Assembly (NCBI GenBank): GCA_020205615.1
Contig: CM035164.1
Location: 213,501 to 277,500, forward strand
From: Panax quinquefolius
Taxonomy: Eukaryota; Streptophyta; Magnoliopsida; Apiales; Araliaceae
Reading direction: 5' to 3'
Length of the DNA: 64,000 nucleotides
Shown here: piece after piece, positions 24,131-36,307 of the stretch
Layout: every line of letters starts with the position of its first letter
Position numbering within the stretch: the stretch's first letter is position 1
The notes under the pieces: model-generated
What the model saw: only the letters and a program-made list of their open reading frames with translations
The model's database searches: none
What the model was told of the DNA's origin: nothing
Made by a program: the position numbers and the translations under genes

Positions 24131-27100
24131 ACGGGTAAGCTATTTATAAATTCTTGCAAAGTTTATACCTTACTTGATACCGGTGCTACCCATTCATTTA
24201 TCTCTCTGCTTGTGCTCAACGTTTAAACTTGACTCAGGAGAAATTAGACTTTGACTATCTGTGGAAACTCCGTTAGGAGAAACTTTCATCACATCCATTT
24301 GTTTATAAATCTTGTTTGATTCAAGTTGGCACCATTACCTTACACATTGACCTTATCTCTTTAAAGATACTTGCTTTTGATATGATTTTAGGGATTGATT
24401 GGTTAACTACTCATCATGCCAAAATTGATTGTTTTCGTAAGGTTGTTAGTTTTCATATTCCTAACCAACTTTGTTATCTAATTCAAACAACTAAACCATT
24501 AAAATCAATCATTGTCATATCTAATCATAAAGCTATTCGTTTATTGAAAAAGCGGATGTCAAGCTTTCTTAGCCCATGTTATGGATTTGAATAAAGACAC
24601 GTCAAATTTGAATAATATTCTTGTTGTTATTGACTTTCCGACGTATTTCGAAGAACTTCCGGTCTACCCCGAGCGTGAAGTTGAATTCTTTATTGATCTT
24701 GAACTGGTACAAAGCCCATTTCTAAAACCCCATATCGAATGGCTCTATTGAACTTGAGGAGTTAAAGGTCCAACTACGAGGAATTGTTGGACATCGGTTT
24801 CATTAAATCTAGTACATCTCCTTGGGGTGCTCTGTTTTATTTGTAAAGAAGAAAGGCGGGAGTATGCGACTTTGTATTGACTATCGGGAATTGAACCATG
24901 TCACCATCAAGAATAGGTATCCTCTACCTCGTATTGATGACTTGTTTGACCGATTGCAGAGGGCACAATTCTTTTCAAAAATCGATCTTCGTTCGGATAT
25001 CATCGGTGAAGATTAGGCGAGGATATTCCAAAGCGCGCTTTAGAACTCGATGCGGGCATTATGAATTCTTAGTCATGTCTTTCGGATGACTAATGCTCCT
25101 CTTGACTTTCATGGATATGATGAGCCAGTATTCAAGAAATATTTGGATCAGTTCATTGTTGTCTTTATTGATGACATCCTTATATATTCCAAAAGTCGTG
25201 AAGATCATGAGCACCATTTGAAAATTTGGTACTCCAAAGGCTTCGTGAAAACAAACTATATGCCAAATTGAAGAAATGCGAGTTACGGCTTGAGGAAGTA
25301 GCATTCCTTGGGCACGTGGTGTCGAAACATGGAGTATCTGTTGATCCGTGAAGATTGAAGCAATACAAAGTTAGGGGAGCAACCGAAGTCGGTGTTGAAA
25401 TCACGTAGCTTTTGGGCTTATTTGGTTATTATCGGAGATTCGTGGAAGGGTTTTCTCGAATCGCTACTCCATTAACTTCACTAACTCGGAAGGATACAAA
25501 ATTCGTTTGGAGTGAAGAATGCGAGAAGAGTTTTCAAGAGCTTAAGAGGAGACTTATTTGGCACTGTTCTAACAATACCATCTGGTTCGGATGGATTTAT
25601 TATCTCTGATGATGCTTGAGCAAAGGGTTAGGATGTGTTCTCATGCAGCGTGGGAAAGTCATAGCCTATGCCTCGCAACAACTTAAAGAGTATGAGAGGA
25701 ATTATCCTACTCATGATCTAGAGTTAGCGGTGATCGTTAAGCTTGTTAAAGATATGGAGGCACTATCTATATGGGGAGAAAGTGGAGATATATTCGGACC
25801 ATAAAAGCCTTAAATATTTCTTCACTCAAAAAGAACTCAACATGCGGCAATGACGTTGGCTCGAGCTATTGAAAGACTACGACCACATTATTGATACCAT
25901 CACGGAAAAGCGAGCGTGGTAGGCGGCGCGTTGAGTAGAAGATCATATCGCAGGAGCGAGTGTGATGATGTGTCGAGTATCGATAGAGCCAACTTTAATA
26001 GAAAAAGTTAAGGTTGCTCACCGACCAGGCCGGTGATGCGTCACGTATGAAGAAGAAAGTACAAGAAGGAGTTATTAGGAGGCGAGAATTGATGAAGAAG
26101 GAATACTTGAGTCCACTCTAGACTTTTTGTGTTCCTAACGACTACGATTTGAAGTACAAGATTATGATGGAGGCACACAATACACCATTTGCAATCCATC
26201 ACGGAAGTACTAAAATGTATCGTGATCTTGACATACATTTTGGTGGAACAATATGAAGAGAGAGATTGCAAAGTTTATCTCGATGTGTTTAACTTGTCAA
26301 CATGTAAAGCGGAGCATCCGGTACCTAAAGGTCCGTTGCAACCACTTGAGATTCCGAAATGGAAGTGGGAACACATTACCATGGATTTCGATTACGGGTC
26401 TTCCTACGGTTTCTCGGGGCATTTATCTTTATTTGGGTTATTGTTGATAGATTAACCAAGTCCGCTCATTTCTTGCCGATCTGAGGAGACTTGTTCACTT
26501 GAACGTCTTGCTAGTATATACGTGAATGAGATTGTGAGGTTGCATGGCATTACTGTATCCATAGTTTGGATCGTGACCCAAGATTCACTTCAAGATTTTG
26601 GGTTAGCTTGCAAAAAGCTATGGGCGCGGATCTACGATTGATTCGGCATACCATCCTCAAAGCAGACGGACAATCGAAAGGACTATTCAAACTCTTGAAG
26701 ATTTATTAAGACTCTGTGTCCTAGACTTCAAGGGCAGTTGGGATAAGTATTTACCATTGGTGGAATTCTCCTACAACAACAGTTATCAGGCAAGTATAGG
26801 TGTGGCTCCATTTGAAGCATTATATGGGCGAAAGTGTTGCTCTCCACTATGTTGGGACGAGGTGGGTGAAGCAACACTGTTGGGACCCGAGTTGGTACAT
26901 ATGACTACGGAAAAGATCCAAATGATTCGATAACGTATACAAACGGCACAAGATCGACAAAAGAGTTATGCGGATCTTCATCGAAAGGACGTGGAATTTA
27001 GTGTAGGGGATCATGTATTGTTGCGAGTTGCTCCATGGAAGGGAGTTACAAGATTTGGGAAGAGAGGAAAGCTCGATCCACGATTTATTGGTCCATTTCA

Positions 27101-27234
27101 AATTCTTGACCGAGTAGGAAATGTAGCCTTTATAGACTCGCGTTACCTCAAAAGTATGTCTCGTGTTCATAATGTGTTTCACATATCTGTACTTCATAAA
27201 TATGTGAAAGACCAGAACCACGTTATAGAGTTAG
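24131..27234 (+). mobile_element. Gypsy pol, first part (to the copia insertion)
   Basis: It contains protease with DTG (codons 24176-24184), the GIDWLTTHHAKIDC fold (24400-24435), and reverse transcriptase with [19 protein letters not shown] (about 24834-24890), FSKIDLRS (24975) and FIDD (25164-25175). RNase H (25412-25930), integrase (26170-26890) and the start of the chromodomain region (26991-27234, SRVHNVFHISVLHKYV) follow. It is cut after the codons for VIEL by the copia element and resumes at 38184. Many frameshifts separate the domains. Confidence 0.9.
27230..27234 (+). other. Target site duplication, left (GTTAG)
   Basis: GTTAG immediately before the copia LTR start. The same five bases follow the element at 38184-38188, and joining the flanks restores the gypsy reading LEPDEIA seen at 8120-8140. 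Confidence 0.9.
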
Positions 27235-27526
27235 TGGAAGTAGTATGCACACAAGCCAATCATGTTTGATGATAAAGCATATACTTTGTAACAATCTTAT
27301 TCATTTATTAATAAAAAGTATTAATTTATTAAAGGCTTTTAATTATCTACGTGATCTTTGTTTTATAATATGTGATAAACCCATAGTTTTAAGCAATGCT
27401 TTTAGAATAATGATGATGATCATTCTAATGAGATCTAAATTCTTAGAAAGCTTAAAACTAAAATAGTTCCCAATCATTGGATTACTAAATTGGGGATTAG
27501 TGAATCCGGATAGATTGGTACATACG
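27235..27526 (+). repeat. Copia 5' LTR, first part
   Basis: The first 292 bp of the LTR, matching 36308-36601. It is interrupted after GGTACATACG by the reverse LTR and continues at 29404 with TCGTTGCTTGC. Confidence 0.9.
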
Positions 27527-29403
27527 TGTTAGGTTTGTAATATTCATAACACAATCAAATTGCATAAAATTAGCGGAAGCGTGGTAAAATTCAGAGTTTA
27601 AAAATTTTACAAACCATATACCCGGATCATCCTTTATGCATAATTATTAATTAAACGAAAAGATAAAGAATAAAATCATACCCTTGAAGATCGAGCTTCC
27701 TCGGTACAAGTTCACCTCCAATCCTTTCGCGTTCAACTTGAATCCACCGGGTTTGGTTCCTTCCTTTGATCAACGTTAGCCACCCGAATGTTTGGCCTCT
27801 GAGGTGATCCACCGAGGAAGAAGAAAATTCAAGAAGAAGGGTGGTTGGCTAAACCCTAGTTTTTTTATCTCATAGAAAGGTGTACTTCAACAACTTGGAA
27901 TTATTCATTATGTTGAAAAAATCAACAACCCATACCACCCATAATAAAACTCCTCTTATTTATAGATGTGGGCAACCCACCTTAACAATTAAGGAATTGG
28001 GTTTTAATTAATTAATTCTTTTAATTAATTAAGCTCCCTAATCTTATTAGGGATAATTAATTAAACTCCTTTAACTAATTTTCCTTCCTAATCAATTAGG
28101 AATAAATGAAATACTTATATTAAATTAATTCCAAAACTCTTTTAGAAATTAAAATAATAATAATTGTAATAATATTAATAAGACTCCTCTTATTAATTTA
28201 TATTTAATATTTCTAAAATATTAAATAATAAATATTAAGTTATTTAATTTATTCTATCACCATAGATTAAATTAAATATACTTAACTTATATTATTACGA
28301 TTATGCCATTAACTTCTTAAATAATTATTCTTCCTTTTATGGTGTGACCCTTTAGGTTCTCCCGTATTAAATAGGTTGTGAATAAATCAATTAGAACAAT
28401 TCTAATCTTATTTAAATAAATAAATTAAATAATTAATTTATTTAAATAATATTTATTCTCTGATAGGGATAAGCCTCACTAGCGATCAGCGACTTTCCGG
28501 ATAATATAGATTTCAACATTAATCATTAAAGAACCTTTGAGTAAATAGTTTCAAATACAATTCAATCCTTCCACCATACTGATGTCCCAATTAAATATAA
28601 GGCATGGAATTCTTTGTCAAGTCTTATTTTATTTAATTATATGTATTTCGATCCTTAAATGCACAACTCAAATAATGCAAATTAGAAACTCCTTTCTAAT
28701 TTCATTCGCGCTTCGCGCCAAGGACTCTTTGGGTTGTCATTTATCGAATCACATAGGACATTTCTCTTCTTTTATTAGAAGTGGTAGATTCTTTATTGAT
28801 CATACATTATCTCCATGTATAACTTATTATACCCAAGCATACCCTTTGATATACCCTAAGGGTCTTAAGGAATAAGTCAAAGTATAACTCATCATACACA
28901 AGATACTATGATGATCTCAAGTCCAAGGATTACTTGTCAGACTACTATCATTACTGAGAATTCTATTGACGAAGCAAATAAAACTCCATTAGGTATTCCT
29001 TAGCGAGCCACGTTCGATGAACTTATTCTCTAATAAGCACTCACATACTTGCTTTAGTGTCTCCACACAAATGATCGTGAGATCAATCATCCTCATCCAA
29101 TGAAAGCAAGCAACGTATGTACCAATCTATCCGGATTCACCAATCCCCAATTTAGTAATCCAATGATTGGGAACTATTTTAGTTTTAAGCTTTTAAGAAT
29201 TTAGATCTCATTAGAATGATCATCATCATTATTCTAAAAGCATTGCTTAAAACTATGGGTTTATCACATATTATAAAACAACATCGTGTAGATAATTAAA
29301 AGCCTTTAATAAATTAATACTTTTTATTAATAAATAAATAAGATTGTTACAAAGTATATGCTTTATCATCAAACATGATTGGCTTGTATGCATACTACTT
29401 TCA
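27527..29403 (-). mobile_element. Reverse-oriented solo LTR of the same copia family
   Basis: It reads TGTTAGG at its left end and ACTACTTTCA at its right end, the exact reverse complement of the family's CCTAACA and TGAAAGTAGT ends, and is about 1.88 kb, the full LTR length. It has no interior attached. The left flank ends ATACG and the right flank begins ATCG, consistent with a 5-bp target duplication that lost one base. It forms a large inverted repeat with the host LTR. Confidence 0.9.
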
Positions 29404-30982
29404 ATCGTTGCTTGCTTTCATTGGATGAGGATGATTGATCTCATGATCATTTTGTGTGGAGACACTAAAGCAAGTATGTAGGTGCTTATTAGAGAATAAG
29501 TTCACCGAGCGTGGCTCGCTAAGGAATACCTAATGGAGTTTTATTTGCTGTCGCCAATAGGAATTCTCAGTAGTGATAAGAAGACAAGTAATCCTTGGAC
29601 TTGAGATCATCATAGTATCTTGTGTATGATGAGTTATACTTTGACTTATTCCTTAAGACCCTTAGGGTATATCAAAGGTATGCTTGGGTATAATAAGTTG
29701 TACGTGGAGATAATGTATGATCAATAAAGAATCTACCACTTCTAATAAAAGAAGAGAAATGTCCTATGTGATTCGATAAATGACAACCCGAAGAGTCCTG
29801 GGTTAATAAGAATGAAATTAGAAAGGAGTTTTAATTTGCATTATTTCGAGTTGCATTTAAGAGTCGAAATACATATAATTAAATAAAATAAGACTTTGAG
29901 TAAATTCCATGCCTTATATTTAATTGGGACATTGTATGGTGGAAGGATTGAATTATACGGTAACTATTTACTCAAAGGTTCTTTAATGATTAATGTTGAA
30001 ATCTATATTATCCGGAAAGTCGTTGATCGCTAGGGAGGCTTATCCCTATTGTAGAATAAATATTATTTATTTAAATAAATTAATTATTTAATTTATTTAT
30101 TTAAATAAGATTAGAATTGTTCTAATTGATTTATTCACAACCTAAGGTTTAATATGGAGAACCTAAAGGGTCACACCATAAAAGGAAGAATAATTATTTA
30201 AGAAGTTAATGGCATAATCGTAATAATATGTTAAGTATATTTAATTTAATCTATGGTGATAGAATAAATTAAATAATTTTAATATTTATTATTTAATATT
30301 TTAGAAATATTAAATATAAATTAATAAGATGAGTCTTATTAATATTATTATAATTATTATTATTTTAATTTCTAAAAGAGTTTAGGAATTAATTTAATAT
30401 AAGATTTCATTTATTCCTAATGGATTAGGAAGGAAAATTAGTTAAAGGAGTTTAATTAATTATCCCTAATAAGATTAGTGGAGCTTAATTAATTAAAAGA
30501 ATTAATTAATTAAAACCCAATTCTTAATTGTTAAGGTGGGTTGCTCACATCTATAAATAAGAGGAGTCTTATTATGGGTGGTATGGGTTGTTGATTTTAA
30601 TAAAGTACATAATAATTCCAAGTTGTTGGGAGTATGCCTTTTCTATGAGATAAAACTAGGGTTAGCCATAACACCCATCTTCAATTTTATTCTTCCTCGT
30701 GGATCACCTCAGAGGCCAAACACATGGGTAATTATGATTGATCAAAGGAAGGAACAAAACCCCATGGATTCAAGTTGAACGCGAAAGGATTGGAGGTGAA
30801 CTTGCACCGGAGGAAGCTCGATCTTCAAGGGTATGATTTTATTCTTTATCTTTTCGCTTAATTAATAATTACGTATAAAGGTGATCCGTATATGGTTTGT
30901 AAATTTCTTAAACTCTGATTTTTACACGCTTCCGCTTAATTTTTGCAATTTGATTGCACCCATGAATATTACAAACCTAACA
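29404..30982 (+). repeat. Copia 5' LTR, second part
   Basis: Continues the 5' LTR to its end CCTAACA and matches about 36602-38183. It holds the promoter TATA box CTATAAATAA (30551-30560), followed by GAGGAGTCTTATTATGGG; the same box is at about 37743 in the 3' LTR. Confidence 0.9.
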
Positions 30983-30983
30983 G

Positions 30984-30996
30984 TGGCATCAGAGCC
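30984..30996 (+). other. Copia primer-binding site
   Basis: TGGCATCAGAGCC starts one base after the LTR and differs from the usual initiator tRNA-Met complement TGGTATCAGAGC at one position. Confidence 0.85.
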
Positions 30997-31361
30997 AAAC
31001 CTTTATGCGAATTATTAATTGTTCAGATTTGATATGTATATTCATATGTATTTAGAATAATTTAATTGGGCATAATTTTGTTATATAAAATTTATTTTAA
31101 AAAAAAAAAAAAAAACCGGATCCGTGACCCTTAAAAAATCTAAGGAAGTCATATATGAAATGACAAGTATGCTAATGCACGAAATAAAATAAAAGCGGCG
31201 GGAACCAAATTTTTTTTTTTTTTTGAGATTCACCTGCACGGAAATCGGGGAGCAGCATTTTTTTTTTAAAAAAAGTTGCAAAGTCCGGTTTTAACAGGAT
31301 TAATAATCCACGTGACTCTTAATATCAATATATGCATTGGATTTGCTAAAAGGCCATGTTA

Positions 31362-31417
<56 letters not shown>

Positions 31418-31429
31418 ATATATATACAG

Positions 31430-31464
<35 letters not shown>

Positions 31465-31499
31465 GTTATATATATATATATTCTCCAAAAATAATTTTA

Positions 31500-32060
31500 T
31501 AATTAAAATAAAAGGTTTATTTTAATTTTAAAATTAAATTTCATGCTAACTAATTAGAGTTGGAATTGGATTCCATGATAACTAATTGGAGTTGAAATTG
31601 GATTTTATTTTTCCTTAAATAAAGGAGTTTATTTAGATATGAAATAGATTTCATATTATTCAAAATAAAAGAGTTTATTTGTGAATAGGAAAGTGAATCC
31701 ATGTTTCCTTAAATAAAGGAGTTTATTTAGATATGGAATAAGATTTCATATTATTCAAAATAAAGGAGTTTATTTGTGAATAGGAAAGATAATCAAGTGT
31801 TTCCTTTAATAAAGATTTTTTTTACATGGAATTGGATTCCATAATTAATTAAAATAAAAGAGTTTATTTTAATTAAAGATTTTTTTTACATGGAATTGGA
31901 TTCCATAATTAATTAAAATAAAGGAGTTTATTTTGATTAAAGATTTTGATTAAAATAAAATAGTTTATTTTATTCAAAATTGGATAAATTAAAATAAAAT
32001 AGTTTTATTTTGATTTAAATTTGGATTAAAATAAAGGAGTTTATTTTGATTCAAAATTAG
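31500..32060 (+). repeat. Array of short AAATAAA/TTTATTT palindromes
   Basis: About ten occurrences of (A)AAATAAA, a 2-4 base centre (GG, GGAG, AGAG, ATAG) and TTTATTT, separated by 20-60 bp. They lie within two or three larger diverged direct repeats (for example 31614-31690 against 31708-31785, and 31820-31870 against 31880-31935). Confidence 0.8.
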
Positions 32061-32828
32061 ATTTTATACTAACTAAATTTGCCCATTAAATGATATCAAT
32101 ATATATATTAAATGTTTATTATTCATAGAGATGAATGTTATTTATTGATGTATGGTGATGATGTATGATAATAAATGGGATTGATTATGGACTATTGATT
32201 AATATGATTGGATTTTATTTTAGTTAGATGCGTGAATGTATGGGTTTTATTAAATGGGGTCTACTGCGTACCTCGTCTTCTCTAATTTTTCTTAATGTAA
32301 ATTCTATTTCCTCCTATGTACTTCCCTCGATTCACGATCAAGGTTTCTATTTATTTTAAATAGTTTTGTAATAGGAATATTTAGAATTAATTTTGAAGAA
32401 TTAGAGATCAAGGGACAAGAGCTTGACTTGACCCGTTTGTAATAGAGCTTAGGGTTTAAATGTAATAGTTATATTTAAATATTATTTCTTGCACCCCTGA
32501 GGGTTTGACCTTTTTGGTTCACTTGGTGGCTCTAGTGAACCAAACTAGAATAAAAGTCCATAATCAATCCAGGTAGAATATAGTATTCTATATATAAATG
32601 CATTATACTATATATATTATATATTATGCAAACATGCTTCGCATGTTCATTAATACGACGCGTATTTTATATATATATATGCATGCGCTTAAACAAGATG
32701 AGACAAATTAATAACAAACCCCTCAATTTTTTATATTAAGTCCTAAGCGTTCAAAGATATTTGGAATATCGAACGTCAGCTTTCTAAAGCATGATAAAAT
32801 TAATAGAGTATTAAATATTTAATATGAG

Positions 32829-33124
32829 TTTGTTGTGTCACCACAAGGCAAGTATTAAGTATTTAAGATGTTAATTTATCACATTTGATGCTTATAAAGA
32901 AAATTGAACAATATTGTTTTGTTGTGTCACCACAAGGATGATATTTTCTTTTTGAATATATGGAGTGCTAGGTCGGACTTAACTTGGATAATTTTGATTG
33001 GATGTGCCACCACTTGATCAAAATAATCTAAGAGGCAAAATACAAGGAGTTGCAGATAGTTGATGTAATTGACAAAAGTTGTCTACCTATTTATTTATAT
33101 ATAGTTTGTTGTGTCACCACAAGG
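32829..33124 (+). repeat. Repeated TTGTGTCACCACAAGG motif
   Basis: The motif occurs at 32829-32848, 32918-32937 and 33105-33124, with a diverged copy TGTGCCACCACTTG at 33003-33016. Spacing is about 90-100 bp and the sequence between copies is otherwise not repeated. Confidence 0.8.
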
Positions 33125-33327
33125 CTATATACATTTGAAATGGGATCCTTATTCTCACTAGCAAATCTTTAATTAGATTTTTGCCGAACTATATAAGTGA
33201 GGTAATATAGTTTGAAGAAAATAGTGGGAGATACCAATTTAAAACAAGACCTAAATTATTTTGGTAATTAATAATAGAATGTATGTTAAAATATTGTTAA
33301 TTACAAATTCATTTACGTAATTTTACA

Positions 33328-33970
33328 ATGTCTAAAATTACTATCACTCTGCGAAGCATATTAGATGCTAAATTAACTGAATCAATTAAAGCGGATTGGT
33401 TAAGGAATTTGAGAATAGTTCTCATATTTGAAAAGCTATCTTATGTCCTTAATCACGCCTATCCTCAAGAATGGTTGCGCATAATGCCTCTGAGGAAGAC
33501 ATCGCTACTTTTAGAAAGTGGCAAGATGATGCACACTTGGCTCAATGCATCATGCTCGCATCCACGAGTAACGAGCTTCGGTCGGCGATGAAACTATGGA
33601 TGCTTCTACTATATTCCGCACATCAAGTAGTTGATGGTGAGGAAAGTGGGACCGATAGATATCGGATATCTAAGGAGCTCTTCCGATCTAGAATGGCCAA
33701 TGGCACTATAAGATGCACAAAAAAGTTCTTAACATAATCAATTTGATTGATCAACTAGACAACCTGGTTTTTGTCATGGATGGAGAGTTGAGCCAAGATT
33801 TGATCTTGCACTCACTCCCGGACTTCTTTCATTAATTGTTGTGAATTTTTCATATGAACAAGCTAGATATCACCTCATTGATTTGCTTAACATATTGAAA
33901 AATGTTGAGAGTCACTTTCCAACCAAGAAAGATCAAGTCTTACTTGGTAGAGGCCAAAGGATCTTCCTAA
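33328..33970 (+). pseudogene. Copia gag remnant
   Basis: The first frame (33328-33500) encodes LRSILDAKLT and DWLRNLRIVLIFEKLSYVL, the classic start of plant copia gag. A frameshift moves to 33471-33737 (ASEEDIATFRKWQDDAHLAQCIMLASTS), and VMDGELSQDLILHSLPDFF follows near 33775-33830. It is broken by at least two frameshifts and stops. Confidence 0.85.
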
Positions 33971-36295
33971 AAGAAGAACGATTCAAAGAAGGTAAATAGA
34001 AAGGCATAAACAAAGGATAATAAGAACAAAAGCGACACGGATAGCGAAGGAGTTTGCTTCCACCGCAATAAGCCCGGACCTTTGGAAAGAAAGCTGAGAA
34101 GTATTTGCAGAGGCTAACCAAAGAAGCTTAGTGAAGTTTGGTTATAAATACAATTTTGTTCATGATTTAAAATAATTTTTTCTTTAAGTCAAGGTTCTAC
34201 TTTGGTATTGGATCTCGACTTTGGTTATCATAAATATAGATTTATGAAGGACCAGCCAGAATAGAAAGTTAAACAAAGATAAGTAATCCTATGTGTGGAA
34301 AATGAGGCAAAGGTTTCTTGATTAGCTATAGAAACTTATAGTTTAAGATCGCTTACGGGCAAATCTATTAAGTCAATAAGTTGTTATTGTATTCCAGTTC
34401 TTGTTAAAAATATTATTTCCATTTTATTGTTGGACAACGAAAAACTTTGGTATTATAATTAAGAACAATTGTTGTTCTATTTATAATAATAATGTTTTGT
34501 ATAGAACTGGAATATTACTTAATAAATTTTGTATACTTGACTTACATGAAAATAATTTTGCAAATTGAACAAACTAGTATAAGAAAAGGAGATGATCATT
34601 CAAAGAGTTGAATGTGAAATACAAGTGTGAATTATTTGAAAGGTTCAAAGAATTCAGAAGTGAAACAAATTGACAATGTATTAAGATTCTTTGATTAGAT
34701 CAAGGAATAAATACTTGTACAATAAGTTTCTAGATCATCTCAAATGGTTTTTTCATAATGGACACATCCCGACACATAATAATTGATTGATGTATCCGAA
34801 TGAAAAATCGTACCTTGTTGGACATGGGTGCGGTCCAAAATGATTTTACCGACATTTCAAAGTATCCTTACGGGATAATGTCCAGAAATGGTCGCATATC
34901 TACGAAAAAGGTAACCTCTAAATCCCGCCCCAAGACTCCATAAAAGTTATGGGACGGGAGGATTCCTAATCTTAAGTATGTTAAGATATGGGGTTGTCAA
35001 CTTATGTGAAAAGGTTTCAAAAGGATAAGCTTGGGACAAGATTTGACAAGTGTCGATTTGTGGGACATTCTAAAGTAAGTTTAGGGTATATGTTCTATAA
35101 TCCTACTTAGCAAAAGGTGTTTTGTTGTGAAACACGCTTCTAAGATAAAGGTGTTTATTATTGAAGGGCTAGTGGGAGGATAATAGATCTTGAAGAGTTC
35201 AAGAACCACAAAATACTATAAGTCAAATAAGAGGAACACGTAGATAGACTTATTGTACCATCACAAATAAATCGTAAATCTAGAATAGTACCAAAGATAC
35301 CTAGGAGGTATGGATTCATTATGGATGATGATGATGAGGTACAAATCATAGAAGATGATGATCCGAGTTACATTCGATGAGGTAAGACTTTAGTGTGTAC
35401 TAAAGGGTCGATTGGGGCGTCGTGAAATTTCTAGTATTATATGTTGATATACTACGGATGAGGAATAACATACCAATGCTACAATCAAGAATGATAAAGT
35501 TGTCTAAACATTCCTCCATGAATGGTTTGGGAAGAGTATCTTAATTGGGGATAAAATCTATATAGATAGATACAACAGGATGCTCGACTTAACCCAAGGA
35601 ACGTATATTCATTTGATGCTAAAGTCGTTTAGCATGGCAAACTCCAAGAGATGTCTCATGTCGATGAGCTATGGAGTGAATCTCTTAATAGTCCCCACAG
35701 ACTCTCTAAAAAAGAGATCGCATGAGTGACAATCATGTATGCAATGAAATGTACGAGACACGATGTTGATCGGTCATATTATGGAGAAGTTCACTATGAG
35801 TCGGTGAAAATATCTTAAAGTGCTTAACTTAAGACTAAGGATGTGATCATATTCATGGTGGGTCTAAATTAAAACTAGAGGGCTTAACAGACTCAAGTTT
35901 TTCAGACAGACCAAGACGACAGAAAAATCCACTTTAAGGTAAAGGGTTACCTTGAACAGTGGTGCAGTGAATTGGAAAGGTTCCAAACAGCAAAGAGTTG
36001 CTGGTTTAGTAATAAAGACAAAGTATATAGCTATAAATGAAGCTGCAAGTTGATTGTTTGGATTAAAAGTTCATTACAGAACTAGGAATAGTTCCTAAAT
36101 CTCATCTTGGATCTAAACATGTGTTGTGGCACTTTCATTTGATTATTAGAATCATTGAAAGATGGGAAATCACTATAGAGATAGTGGACTCTCATGAACA
36201 ACATTACATATCCATTAACTAAAGCTTATCCAACAACAGGATAATCGTCACTTAGAGAAGAAGAGTATAAGATACCATGACGATTGGCTTTAGTG
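33971..36295 (+). pseudogene. Copia pol remnant (integrase, reverse transcriptase, RNase H)
   Basis: No long frame survives, but family signatures can be read in order. The integrase C-terminal region has YVKRFQKDKLGTRFDKCRFVGHS (about 35004-35075) then MFYNP. A reverse transcriptase-end block reads IMYAMKCTRHDVD (about 35732-35770). RNase H-end pieces include VWIKSSL (about 36058) and YPLTKAYPTT (about 36209-36240). The reverse transcriptase core appears mostly deleted, since only about 0.5 kb separates the integrase end from the RNase H block. Confidence 0.75.
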
Positions 36296-36307
36296 CAAGT
36301 GGGAGAT
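36296..36307 (+). other. Copia polypurine tract
   Basis: CAAGTGGGAGAT directly before the 3' LTR start TGAAAG, the usual plant copia plus-strand primer region. Confidence 0.75.

Larger units (their letters stand above)
30997..33327 (+). other. Copia untranslated leader, AT-rich and repeat-filled
   Basis: It has no coding sequence that I can support. It holds A and T homopolymers (31098-31115, 31210-31222), a (TA)n tract (31363-31411) with satellites to 31480, an array of AAATAAA-NNNN-TTTATTT palindromes (31500-32060), and four copies of a TTGTGTCACCACAAGG-type motif (32829-33124). A leader of 2.3 kb is long for a copia element. Confidence 0.75.

Noticed and set aside
31276..31494. Open frame rich in Ile-Tyr
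   Set aside because: It is the translation of (TA)n microsatellite DNA in the copia leader.
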